Shown: positions 22,166 through 32,925 of the stretch, piece after piece
Numbering within the stretch: position 1 is the stretch's first letter
Layout of the letters: the number at the start of each line of letters is the position of its first letter
Source: Crocodylus rhombifer
Taxonomy: Eukaryota; Chordata; Crocodylia; Crocodylidae
Length of the DNA stretch: 64,000 nt
Reading direction: 5' to 3'
Assembly: GCA_038503035.1 (NCBI GenBank)
Contig: JAVSML010021679.1
Coordinates: 124,001 to 188,000, forward strand
The notes under the pieces: model-generated
Databases searched by the model: none
What the model was told of the DNA's origin: nothing
The model's input: the letters and a program-made list of their open reading frames with translations, nothing else
Made by a program: the position numbers and the translations under genes

Positions 22166-25100
22166 TTCCTTTAGACTTGTGGCTAACACTGCAGTACTTA
22201 GCTCTAGCTACACTAGGATTTGTACCCAAGCTTAAGTTGTTACTTTGAAGCCAGCAAGGATCCGGAGCACTTTCCTTTCCTGTGGTGCAAGGCAGCCAAA
22301 CACAGCTAGTGCATTTGGCTCAGAATTGTGTATAAGTGTTGCTTGTCACCCCGATCTTGACAGAGCGGCATGTTCCTCTGCTAGCAGGAGATCTCTGGTT
22401 GCACAGAGCCTTTGATTGACAAGTGCAAAGAGAAAATGGGGCATCCATAAAGTTCTGATGGCTTGGAAAAACCCCAGATAGAAAATAGTGTCTGCAAATA
22501 CTGAAGGTCATTTTATTTTTATGTTATGGACTTGATTTTTGATGGTGGCATGTAAATAAAAACCATTCGACTACAATTGACCTCACCTAAGCTCATGTAT
22601 AACCCACTGTAGCCAATAGCAATTTTATGTTCATTTTTCCAAGGGATGGATTTGAGCTTCTGTTTTTCACTGATAAAACACATTGGTCTGATTATTAAAA
22701 TGTATCCATGCAAAATCAGATGTTTTTGCTTTGTTTTGTGTTCCTCTGATCCTCATTTACATTGAAGCCTGTTTACATCATTTTGGCAGTATAAGGATTG
22801 CTTAAAATGGGCTTAAATTTAACTTATGTCCACTTCAAGGACATTTCAGTCGTCATTTCTGCCTGCTGTGTTTGAATGTAAATAATTATTATGCTCAGGA
22901 TGCATACATTTGCATTCTGGAATTCATTTTGCCTTTTGAACGTACAAGTGCAAAACTCAGTGAAAAGCACCAAGACTCACCTTTTTTGTCTGTGCTCCAA
23001 GCACAGACTATTGCTTTTTAGTCTTATTTAATAGTTCCTGAAGACACCAGTCTTAGATCAAAGCCCCACTGAGTGAGATGTAGCACAAACACAGAAGAAA
23101 GAGATGGTCCATGCCTTGAAGAATATATTCACAAAGACAAGAGACAACAGGTATACAATGTGCGGGGTGGGGCATGAGGTAACTGTGGGACAAAATCATG
23201 ATACTTCACTGTTTAATGAGAAACCTTAAATCATCCATAGTCCACTTTGGTTTGAGGTGATTCAGGTTTTGTTGCAAACATTTCCCGGACCTCAGCAAAA
23301 TTAAGTTGTTTTGCTCAAGATGGTGACCATGGTTAAGTTTTGTGGTGTGTGGTACCGATCTTCTTTGAAGTGTGCTGTAAACTTAGATAAGTTCAAGTTT
23401 TTCTTCTTTTCTGTTGCCTAACCACCTTGTAGATAAAAGAAAAAGTAGTTTATGAACAGCTAAATTTTCCAATTGATTTCAGTAGGATTTTTGGGGTAGT
23501 GAAAGAATGCATGAGGCTTACATATTGAAGATCACTTTCCAACCTGCTAGTTGAGCATCAAAAAATGATTGAAAATAATTTAAATCTGTGCGTTGTGTGT
23601 GATGGTGGTAAAGAGATAAGAAAGAGGGGTTTGAATTCACATGAAGAAATTTGCCTATATTTGTATTTATAATTCATCAGATCTGCTACAATACCACTCC
23701 CTTGTCCCCACCATGACAACCCATCAGGTTCAGTACATTATTGATTTGATACCTATGTTCTTGATTCTCTTGAAGGGCCTTGAGCTGTACTGCACTGCAG
23801 AGAATCACATATTTGCTACAGCCTATTGACTGGTAAAACAGAGGATAAAATATGACTTCTGAAGATTAGTCAAAGGAAGCCACTTTTACAGTTAAAATCC
23901 TCAAACTAGATTTAAAGCTTGAAGTGGGGCAGTTCACCTCAAATAGGAGCAAATAAAAGATACTTTAAAAGCATAGGATTAAAAACTAGACATAAAAGAA
24001 CAGTGCTACCCTCTTTTCAAGTAATAAAACAAACTATATTATGAACAGCATTTTGAAGTGTACATCAAACTGATTTTTTTCCCCTTTATCTTTTTTAATC
24101 TTCACCAGATGCACTTTCTTTAAATTCAAGTTTTACATTCCTAGCCATAACTTGTCTGAACACATGGAAAGAGCATTGAGAGACATTAGTGGATTTTTTT
24201 TTCTTTTCCTTTCTTTCTCACTCTATTTTTTTACAGCTGTTGAAGGCTTAACTTCTTAAATGTCTCTGCTCTATAGAGTTGCCTTCCTTTATAGTCCCAG
24301 CTTCAGACTCAAAAACAGTTTTAAACCACTGTAAGTTCATGGAAATAAAATAACCTTAAGAAAAACTGGAATTTTTGTTACTGGCATAATACAAAAGGGC
24401 TTTACAATTATATTTTAACATTGAAATGACTGATCATGTCTTGATTGAAATCTCAGAACGGGAATTCTGTAGGATGAAGAGAGGGTTTTCATTAAAACAC
24501 ACCGACACTCAGTAGCATTTTTTTCACTTGTTTGATCCCTCAGGATCAGAATTTTCTCAGAGGACAATGAAATGCAGTTTCCTTTCCCATAAACATTTTA
24601 AGCATTTATTCTTTTCCACGAAATTCTCAGTAATGATTCCCATCATTCCTTGCTTGCCTTAACATTGCATTTTGGAGCAGGATGGCTTTACTGCTGTCAT
24701 TGTCTGCTTTAATTAGAACTGCATGTATGTGATACAAACTATTGTGGGTTTTTTTTTTTTTTTCCTGCACAGGGAATACCCATGAATATCTTTCCTTTAT
24801 AGCTAGGTCTCCAGAATCATTTTTATTCATTAAGGCAGCATGGTATGTTTTAATGATGTTTAACAGATTCCGCAAAATTTCAGCAAGCCTGCCTGCTGAC
24901 CCTATGCTATAAACACAAGGCCTGTTCCAAGGATTATAAAAAGCAGCAACACTTTTTAATTATTTTTTCCCTAGGAAACAAGTCTGGCTGCTTATTATTT
25001 TATTGTGGATGTGTCAGCTGGATGGACAAGAATAATTGCATTTTTAAAAACTGTCAAATCCACCACATACACAATGTGCAATACACATAATGCTGAGAAT

Positions 25101-27290
25101 AACTCTCCATAAGGAAACTCCAGGATAAATAGTACAAAACCAACCCCTCATATATTTGATTAATCAACTCCATTCCCCATTTCCCCTCATCTTTCAAATT
25201 CATGGGCAAATGACATTTGCCTTTCCCCAGCATGCACTTCTCCATTAAACCAGGGAGTTTGCCTGGGGCTATACCTATATATCTGATCCATGCATAATGA
25301 AGCATGAAGCTGCCAATTGTAGGGAGCGTCTGCTATGTCAGAGACTGATAGGCATTTCATTTGCTGAACTCCCAAGGGCCCTCACACTTCTCAGGGTTCA
25401 TGTAGTATTTATTTTAGGCACTCACATTTCTCATCTGTGAACTTCACACCATATGTACAATGAGTAACACGAGCCCTGCATGAAAAAGCTCTCCAGGTAG
25501 TTTTAAATGTAACTCAATGGAGTAGGGATGGGGTGGGCTTGTGAAACAGGCATGCATGGGAAATGAAGGAATATTAAGCCTTGTCCGTACAACAGCTGCC
25601 TGAGTTTTTTGATGCATGATGACAACACCCTTACTCTAATAAGATCTCTGCTTTCCACTTGCACAGCATAAATTGTCTTGTGATAAGTATGGTGTGTATC
25701 TATATCTTGCATAGACTATTGCTGTTCTGCTGCATATCCTAAGAGGAAAAGTGTCTATGTTCTTTTGAAAGTACAGTCTTGTTAAATTTGGGATTAGGAG
25801 ACAAAGTGTACTGATGAATAGCAAGGCCAGACGCTGTGCACCTTTGAAATCTGAGGAGAGAGTAATGATCCTGAAATAATTGTTTTACTGCTCCAAATCC
25901 CTGACCTTACACCATTAGCAAAGGTAAATACGTATTCATTTGTTTGTTTATTTCATGGAAGTGGATATAGAAAATATTCCATGTACAAAGCTAGTTTTTA
26001 GCATTCACATGTGAACTAATACCAAAATCTTAATGCAGGGAGACCAATAAAAGAACTCTCTTCTTTGAAAAGTTGTATTTTCTAAACAGATCTCTTTTTC
26101 CCTGTGCAGCCTTTTTGACATTTCTATCCTATTTGTATGTGATAAAATTAAAAAGGGGCCTCCGAACAATCCTTGCATATAAACATTCCTAAGAGAAAAT
26201 GCCTTTAGAACATTGAAACTATGCAAGATATAAGTAAAAGACACAGAGCGTTGGTTGATTTGCCTTCTAGGGGTACATATGTACATTATGGGCTAAATCC
26301 TGGGAGGTGCTGAGTTCCAGGTCCCTGACTTAATGCACTTTAACATGCGCTCAACTTCAGCACATCCCTTGTCTATTTTTTGTCCCACTGCTAGATGAAG
26401 GGAAGATTGTTCAATGTCTGTAGAATTAGACCCTATACAAAGGGCTGACTCTGCCTACTAATGATAAGAGACCAGCTGGTCTTTAATAGAAAAATGTCTT
26501 TTTATACAAGTGGGAGATCTCGTCCAGAACTGCCAAACAGTTTTGATCATAACCTTCTGCTTCCCCATGCTCATCACTGTCCAAGGCATTTGCCTTTTGG
26601 GGTTCAAATTTTCTCTATTTGGTCTCTAGGCAAAAGTGAATTTTCTGGCAATTTACAGAAAATCCTATGAAGTCCTCTTTAGGGTGGTTGTACACAATTC
26701 CAGTTTTCTAATATGCAGTTCTAATGAACTATTAAGCTAATGTAGCTGCAAATGTATGTGAACAATATATGCCAGTAAAATGTCTCTTACTTTTTCTTAT
26801 TGTACTGATTCTGTAGTATATTGTATAATTGTTTGTATTGTGTATTTTTCACCTGAGCCATCACACAGACATAGTAGAGTATGATACCACATACACATAA
26901 ACCTAAAAACATGTTGCATGAAAATATTTGCCCACAAGACGTATTACATTTATTGAGAAAAAACATTTTTTTCATAATTTTTATTTGCACAACAGTGAAA
27001 TAAGATTTGTCTGAAAAGTAGAAGTTTTGTAATTTCTGAATTTTGGACTGCTTAGTCCGACCAGTCTCTTCATGTAACATATTTGTGTGTCTTTTAACAT
27101 ATCTGTGCAAGGAAATCTTTTATAGAAGAACATTCCACCAGGGCAGCTTAAATGACTTTTATTTGCTGTGTATTTACAGAAGAGCCAATGTAATATAATG
27201 GTGAATTTAGTGCCTTTTGCTGCAGCTACTGCAACAAAATAAAATCTTTTAAATAGCCTTAGTTCTATAGATGCATCCATGCATGTATGT
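22166..27290. other. repeat-poor AT-rich island
   Basis: I recognise no transposon in this 5.1 kb, in contrast to the rest of the window. The stretches at about 22320-22700 and 24540-25060 look like non-decaying unique sequence and are the best places to look for conserved non-coding elements. No frame over 110 codons, no protein motif and no RNA gene. Confidence 0.45.
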
Positions 27291-27440
27291 ATCTGTTTAT
27301 AGATACACGGTACATATATATGTGTAAATATATGTATCTATAGGAACACACACACACACATGCATATGATCTATAGCTGTACATACATACTTACATTTAC
27401 ATGTTTACACACATAGTGGTAGATGTATATATTCTCTGTG
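27291..27440. repeat. ATGTAT/CACA microsatellite
   Basis: Degenerate TATGTATC, ATATATGTG and a CACACACACACA run (27345-27358). Confidence 0.75.
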
Positions 27441-28914
27441 TGTGCTTATATGCTATTTAATTCTGTTAGCTGCTAAGTTTAAAGGTGAGCCTATGGAATG
27501 AGGCTGCAGCCATTTCCTGATTCATATGTCAAATGCAGCGCAGATGACTGCAATGCAGGTCTTCTCCTGCTGCCAGTGGGATTCAACCATGATGAGGAGG
27601 GACCACCCTCTAATGGAGAAAGATAGTATTTCGGCTTCAGGACTCATTTGCATATTGGCTTTCAGCTTTGCCTTTGTAGCATGACTGCAGCATGATGCAA
27701 GGAAGCAGAGACCACAAGGTGCCTTTACACAGAAGGGGCATTTTACAGACAGCTGTCCAGGAAACATTTCACATGCTTTCCTTTCAGACTATCCCCATAG
27801 TTGAAACTTCTGGTGTAAGATCTTATCCCTCAGTTTATATTTTACTCCAGTTATACTTTACATATGTGAATAACAAAGAATTCAGACATGTAAATTCTAC
27901 TGGCATATATGGACTTTGCCTTATGAATGTCTTGGCAGTGAAAGCAGCATTGCTGGCTGTGGATGTTCATAGCCAGTATATTGTAGTAGCTTCTGTATGT
28001 GGTGCATTTATTTCAAAGGCTAGATGCATTTCATTTTAGCCTTACAAATGAAAAGAAACACAATCTCTCCCTCTTGAAAGTTGGATTGAATATCATGCAT
28101 ATAAAGATCTCTACCTCCATAAGAACTTTTCCACAGGGCAACAAATATCTCCCTTCACAGTTGAAATAGTTCATTTCCATAGAGAATCAGCTCAGTTTAT
28201 TTTCAGTTAAAGTGTTTAACTTAGAAATGTCTGTGCATGCTGTTCAAAGGAGAATACAGGAAGCAATCAGCAAGAGATACTCAAGCGGATGTTCAGATTC
28301 TGTCACAGAAACCACATGAATAGTACACTATATGCATGTATAACTTGCTTGACTTTCATTGCTATTAGGTATCCCTTTAGTGGATGTTGAAACTCCTTTT
28401 CAAGCCAACAGAACTAATTCAATTATTCAGTGAGCTACAGTGCTGCAGCAATCAAACCCCTCAAAGCCTATAAGCATTAGCTTATGAGCTGACTGTAGCT
28501 TGCTCTATAGGTTCATTTGCTTTTAGGTTCCAAATGTAACAGCCTTAAAAGGATACAAATTATGCTTTGGAAGCAGTGCATAATTTAAACATTCACACCT
28601 GCAAGAGCCTACAGAGCTGTTGTAATAAAGATAATGTTCAGAACAAGATCATTGCTTGCATTGTTATCCAGTTTGGAAGAGGTAATTACATTCCACCTAA
28701 AACTCCCCTGATCATTTCAATAGTAAATAAAGACTCTTCCTTTAAACTTGCATACAGATACATGTTTACAAGTAGAGCTAGTTAAAAAGTTCTGATATTT
28801 GTTTTTTCTTATACACTAGTCAAAACTGAGATGAAGAAAAGTCTGACAATTTTTACAGCTGCCCCTCCCCCCACCCCTTTTTTTTACTGGTTCTGCTTAC
28901 AAGTTAAAGGTAAC
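27441..28914. other. repeat-poor non-coding DNA, candidate conserved stretch 27470-27790
   Basis: Continues the repeat-poor island. 27641-27665 holds CTCATTTGCATATTGGC with a perfect octamer site ATTTGCAT. The 115-codon frame at 27692-28039 shows no domain. Confidence 0.35.
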
Positions 28915-29455
28915 AAGGGTTAGGTCGATCTAAGTGCCTAACTGTATACATGTTCCGGTAGTTTAGATCAGGCCAGAAACGGCCAGCCTGATCTAATTTA
29001 GTTCAGCTGAGAAGGTGCACTCTGTTGATAAGGCTAAGCCACGGCTGATCAAATTGAATGTGTGTACATGTTTGAAGCACAGCCCTAGGACCATGCTTTT
29101 CCTCCCCTCGCAACCCTGACCATGCTATTTTTAGCCCTCTGCCCCCGCCATCCACCCACCAGACAGACAACCTCCCTGTAGAGCAACCAATCAGCCCTTG
29201 AGGGCTCCCAGCCTCTCTCCCCAATCATACCAAACCCCCTCTGTACCCACCAACCCCCGAATGACCCACTAGCCCCTGCCTCTGATCCTGCTGTCTCCTG
29301 CCCTCACCCCAACTTACTTAGATTGCATTCTTGGCACAGCTCCCAGTACTGGCAAACACGTGCACAAGCAGGGAGCTGATCTATGATCACGCAGCTGACT
29401 TTGCTGCGTGATCATAGATTGGGTCCAGGCACGTCTGCACATGCCCTAAATGACT
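28915..29455. mobile_element. probable non-autonomous DNA element with perfect internal hairpin
   Basis: Contains GGTCGATCTAAGTGCC near the left and ends GTCTGCACATGCCCTAA. A perfect 17-bp inverted repeat lies at 29379-29395 and 29403-29419, separated by 7 bases. The GC-rich C-tract middle (29100-29320) lacks coding motifs. Ends were not proven. Confidence 0.4.
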
Positions 29456-29534
29456 GCAGTACAGAGTAATGGGGATCATGACTGCTATCATGCCCTGAAG
29501 ATTATAAGAAGTTGCTGGATGCTATACATCAGGG

Positions 29535-29875
29535 GGCAGTCACCTAGTACATGCCTGTACATGTACTCGGAGGTAGGAGGGGGGTATTTAAATTAGAGCC
29601 ATTGCCAGAGAGCTGCTCTAATTAAAATGCCTTTTCGTAATGCGTATAAAGCCCCAATGGCTTTAAAAATGGCTATGGGATACTTTATCAAAACCTCATT
29701 CAATAAGGTTTAGTTAAATTTCTCCAGCAGCCATTTTTAAACCCATGGAGGCTTATAAATGTAACAGTGAGGTCATGATGGAGAGTTTTAATTAGAGCAC
29801 AGAGCAGACTTAATTAATCGATTCTGCTCTGATGCATTCTAACTAGAATTCAAACCAGTATGTGTATAGGCAGCC
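29535..29875. mobile_element. hairpin MITE, copy 3
   Basis: Same layout as 8.0 and 21.8 kb: GTACATGTACTCGGAGG near the start, AAATTAGAGC...GCTCTAATTAAAA, an inner palindrome of AAAAATGGCTATGGGA / CAGCAGCCATTTTTAAA, and GTGTATAGGCAGCCCT at the end. Confidence 0.65.
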
Positions 29876-30118
29876 CTCTGGTCCACACCTCTGGTCCCGC
29901 ATGTAGAGCCTTTGGATCTGGCTTGTGAACCTAGGGCTTCGGTGGCATTTGGTGATGGGGTTTTGCCTGTGTTGAGCCACAGCTGTGTGCCTGGGAGCTG
30001 TTCTCTGCCATGCTGCAGCGAGGTGGTGGCAAGAGGTGGCAGTGGTCCTAGCACTGACCTACCTTAGACCCACGCTAGTTGATTCCAGCCTGGTGCAGGA
30101 AAATGTTGCTGACGGCTG
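29876..30118 (-). mobile_element. hAT-like fragment
   Basis: Ends GGAAAATGTTGCTGACGGCTG, a diverged version of the GAAAAGGTTGCTGAC terminus at 8982-9003. The left edge abuts the MITE upstream. Confidence 0.35.
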
Positions 30119-30170
30119 ATGTAGCAAAGCCAGCAATGGCCTTGTAATCTTCTGACTGATCCTTATTGCC

Positions 30171-30187
30171 GGGGGGGGGGGGGGGGG
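30171..30187. repeat. 17-base G homopolymer
   Basis: Uninterrupted run of 17 G on the plus strand. G-quadruplex potential. The length may be an assembly estimate. Confidence 0.85.
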
Positions 30188-30269
30188 CTAGTAGTTAACT
30201 TCCTGCCTGGCCCTGTGATCATGCCTACAGAGAAGCCAGCCAGTCTGTCTCATAATTTCTGTATCAGTT

Positions 30270-30335
30270 TGTTAAATTTGAAAAGTGCTTTGGGATGATG
30301 AAAGGCACTATATAAATGAAAGATACTATAATAGC
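30270..30335 (+). repeat. GCGCTATATAAAT-type retroposon tail motif
   Basis: AAAGTGCTTTGGGATGATGAAAGGCACTATATAAATG resembles the tail motif AAGCGCTTTG...GGCGCTATATAAATG found in many vertebrate interspersed repeats. Family not assigned. Confidence 0.4.
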
Positions 30336-30702
30336 ACATCTAAGTGTCTAAAATGTCAGAGGAATTGAGAAGGGAATAGAGGAGAGAAGAGAATAACCTG
30401 GGCTGAGCCATAAATTTTCACAAATCAAGTACAGCAATAAATAATATAACATATGTACTTTGATTCATTCAGCTGATCTGATCTCTAATATAGCTCTTGT
30501 ACATACTTCCCTCCTTGCCCATATCTGCTTGTAAGTTTGTAAAAATGGTAAATTTTAAGGAAGAGAGGTTACTATTCAGAGTTAATTTATGTACTCCATC
30601 CCTTACAATTTACTGCCTCCAAATGCTACTTTTCTCCCTAACAATATCTGTGGCTTTGATCAACATTTGTCTAAGAGCCTCCTAAATATTAAGCTTTACA
30701 GC

Positions 30703-30838
30703 ACTTGATGAAGTAGGCTATTGCCTATGAAATCTTATAAATTTCTGAATGAGTTAGTCTCTAAGGTGCTCAAATGTGTACCTCACAAAGGTGTTGCAGT
30801 CTTAATAGGTTTGTTACTGCAAAGACTAACTGCTCTGA
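30703..30838 (+). mobile_element. Penelope-like tail with hammerhead-like core
   Basis: Contains TTGATGA (30704-30710), a stem TAGGC-UAUU-GCCTA (30713-30726), then GAAA (30729-30732) and TTAT, in hammerhead order. After it come GTTAGTCTCTAAGGTGC and, at 30822 on, AAAGACTAACTGCTCTGAGA, the usual end of this repeat. The first core base is changed (T for C) and helix III is weak, so it is probably inactive. Confidence 0.55.
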
Positions 30839-31089
30839 GATCCTGAGATAAAAGACTCTATACATGTTGTTCTCAAAAAAACTAGGGGTTTTATTGCTTA
30901 TAGAAAGATAATGCTTGTTTATTCAGAGAGAAGTACCTTGCCTACAGTTCTGCTGTCCTCCTGCAGTCCCCTTGCAAATGTAACAACTTATACATAACAC
31001 TTTTAAAGACATCCATACACTATAGACATGCAATTTATTAATTAATCTGCTGCTGTTTTATTACTCAAGGTGATGAACATCTGACATCA

Positions 31090-31530
31090 ACTTCACTGGG
31101 CCAGCCATGTAATCCAGATGTCCAATTCCAGACTCACAAAGCAAGTTTCATTCTTCCAATTCAGCCAAAGCATATGCTGAAGAGGAGGGCAGGGAAAGTG
31201 CTTCAGGGACATCTCCAAGGCCAACTTTAACAAAGTCAACATTGATATCAACTCACGGGAGACTATAGCCCAGGACCGCCCCAAAGGGAGGAAGAGTGTG
31301 CTGCAAGGATCTCAGTTCTTTAAAATGAAAACAGGAGTTGGAAAAGTAAGAGGGACAGAAACAGTGTGTTCTGGACTGAACCAAGAATGCAGAGCCACCT
31401 GCTGAGCACAGAAAAATGTGCCCAAGTTGCAACACAACCTATCGCTATTTGATTAGCCTTGTCATCCATCTTCAGACTGACAGATAAGGCAATCATGGAA
31501 GAAAATCATCCTCAACAGCAAGGGATTGCC
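31090..31530 (+). pseudogene. RTE-like LINE, C-terminal and 3' fragment
   Basis: The plus strand reads LHWASHVIQMSNSRLTKQ, a decayed form of the QLRWAGHVxRMxDSRLPKQ block after the RT domain in an RTE/BovB-like LINE clade. Continues with QGKCFRDISKANFNK and INSRETIAQDRPKGRKSVLQG. The same family in the opposite orientation spans 46880-47980. Clade name is by motif only. Confidence 0.6.
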
Positions 31531-32585
31531 AATAATTATAATGATTGTAGTTCACTTTTGGCCAATTTCTTTGAATTTCTTAAAAGACTTCTGCTTGGAG
31601 AAGGCATATACTAACGACAAGGTACCGAAATGAACAAACAAACAAACTTTTAGTCTCTCTAGAGACTGGTTGTGTCAGATTGATCCTTCTACAAACAAGC
31701 ATGTCAGAAACTATTCACTTTGTACTGTTTTCTTCAAAGTTTCAACTTGCCTGTGCATAATTTGTTATCCAGTGTCAAAAATCAGCTGCAAGATCTTCAG
31801 AGGGTCTACCTTGCATTTAATTTGGCTTCCTCCACCATGGGAAGTACTGGGACTCCACTCTGGCATGACATCAGCACAGGTATTTTTATAACCTTTCCCA
31901 TGGTCTGAAATTTTTCCTTGCTATTTTAAAATTAAAATGGCCTTATAAAAGTTAAAAAATCAAAATAAAAGGAAGGGGAAAAGGTTTACTAACATTATAG
32001 TTTCAAATTCTCGGCTAGTGTGAGTGAGTGCAGCTCTGTTGACTTCAACAGAGCTAGACTAATTTACATCTGAGAATCTGGCCAACTAATTTCTTGTCTA
32101 ATTTACATATGATGGGTCAACTTCTGTGCATGGTAAAATAATCCTACTACTTTCAACATAGGTTCGAGAGAATAAATGAGGGCAGAACCAGAATCATTTT
32201 GTTTTAAGAGAACATTAACTTTGTTAATTTTTTCTCTGTCAGCCACTATTTGACTCACTTGAATTATTAACATTCCAGTTTTATCACCTGATTAATTAGG
32301 AACTGGTGCAAAATCACACTGTCTAATGACATTTGTATCCTTCTGGTTTACTTGTCTGTAACTGGAAATCTGGAGCTATATTTTAAATAGGGACAACACT
32401 GTATTTTATGGTACTCATCTTTTAGCTGGAATTTTGATTTCTCACGGAGAAAGACTGCACGTGCTCACTAAGATTATGGATAAGCATGTATCTGGAACCA
32501 TTTAAAAATGGAGCTGCTGATCAGGAGCATGGAGCAGCAGTTATGTTACCTGTGGACAAGCTGGATGTGATACAGTTATAGCAAA
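31531..32585. other. non-coding, no recognised feature
   Basis: AT-rich. One small perfect inverted repeat at about 32033-32052 (CTCTGTTGA-CT-TCAACAGAG) belongs to an old, ubiquitous reptile motif (TGACTTCAATGG-like). Confidence 0.4.
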
Positions 32586-32591
32586 ATCATG

Positions 32592-32925
32592 CGTGACTGG
32601 TGCCTCTTGAGTTGGGGGGGCATGTGTTCCCCCTCCCTGCAACACCAGTCAGAGACTGGAGGGTCCCCTGGCTGCCAATTGCTCTGACCGGGGGGAGGGA
32701 GGGAAGGTCCCCCCATGGGCTATCTCACTCTCCAAAAGTCCCGTGGCCACTTCGAGAACCAGTGCGGCCGTTTGCTGGAGGCCCCACTCCCCAGCAGGTG
32801 CTCATAGGAGGGGCACTAGTATTCCCACCTGCACCCCCTGCCCATCACCTAAATGGAGAGTGTGGCCTGACAGGATGTGCACGTGCACCCTCGTGCAACC
32901 CCTACATGTCGCCACTGAGCAAAAC
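32592..32925. mobile_element. GC-rich DNA element, GTGACTGGTGCCTC family
   Basis: Begins GTGACTGGTGCCTCTTGAG and ends GTGCACGTGCACCC...GCAACCCCTACATG. Related starts and ends occur at 41.69 and 53.32 kb and, internally, at 42.9-43.08 kb. The 119-codon frame within it is not conserved between copies. Confidence 0.45.

Noticed and set aside
32033..32052. small perfect inverted repeat CTCTGTTGA/TCAACAGAG
   Set aside because: It belongs to a very common old motif in reptile DNA, and 9-bp arms are expected by chance in 64 kb.
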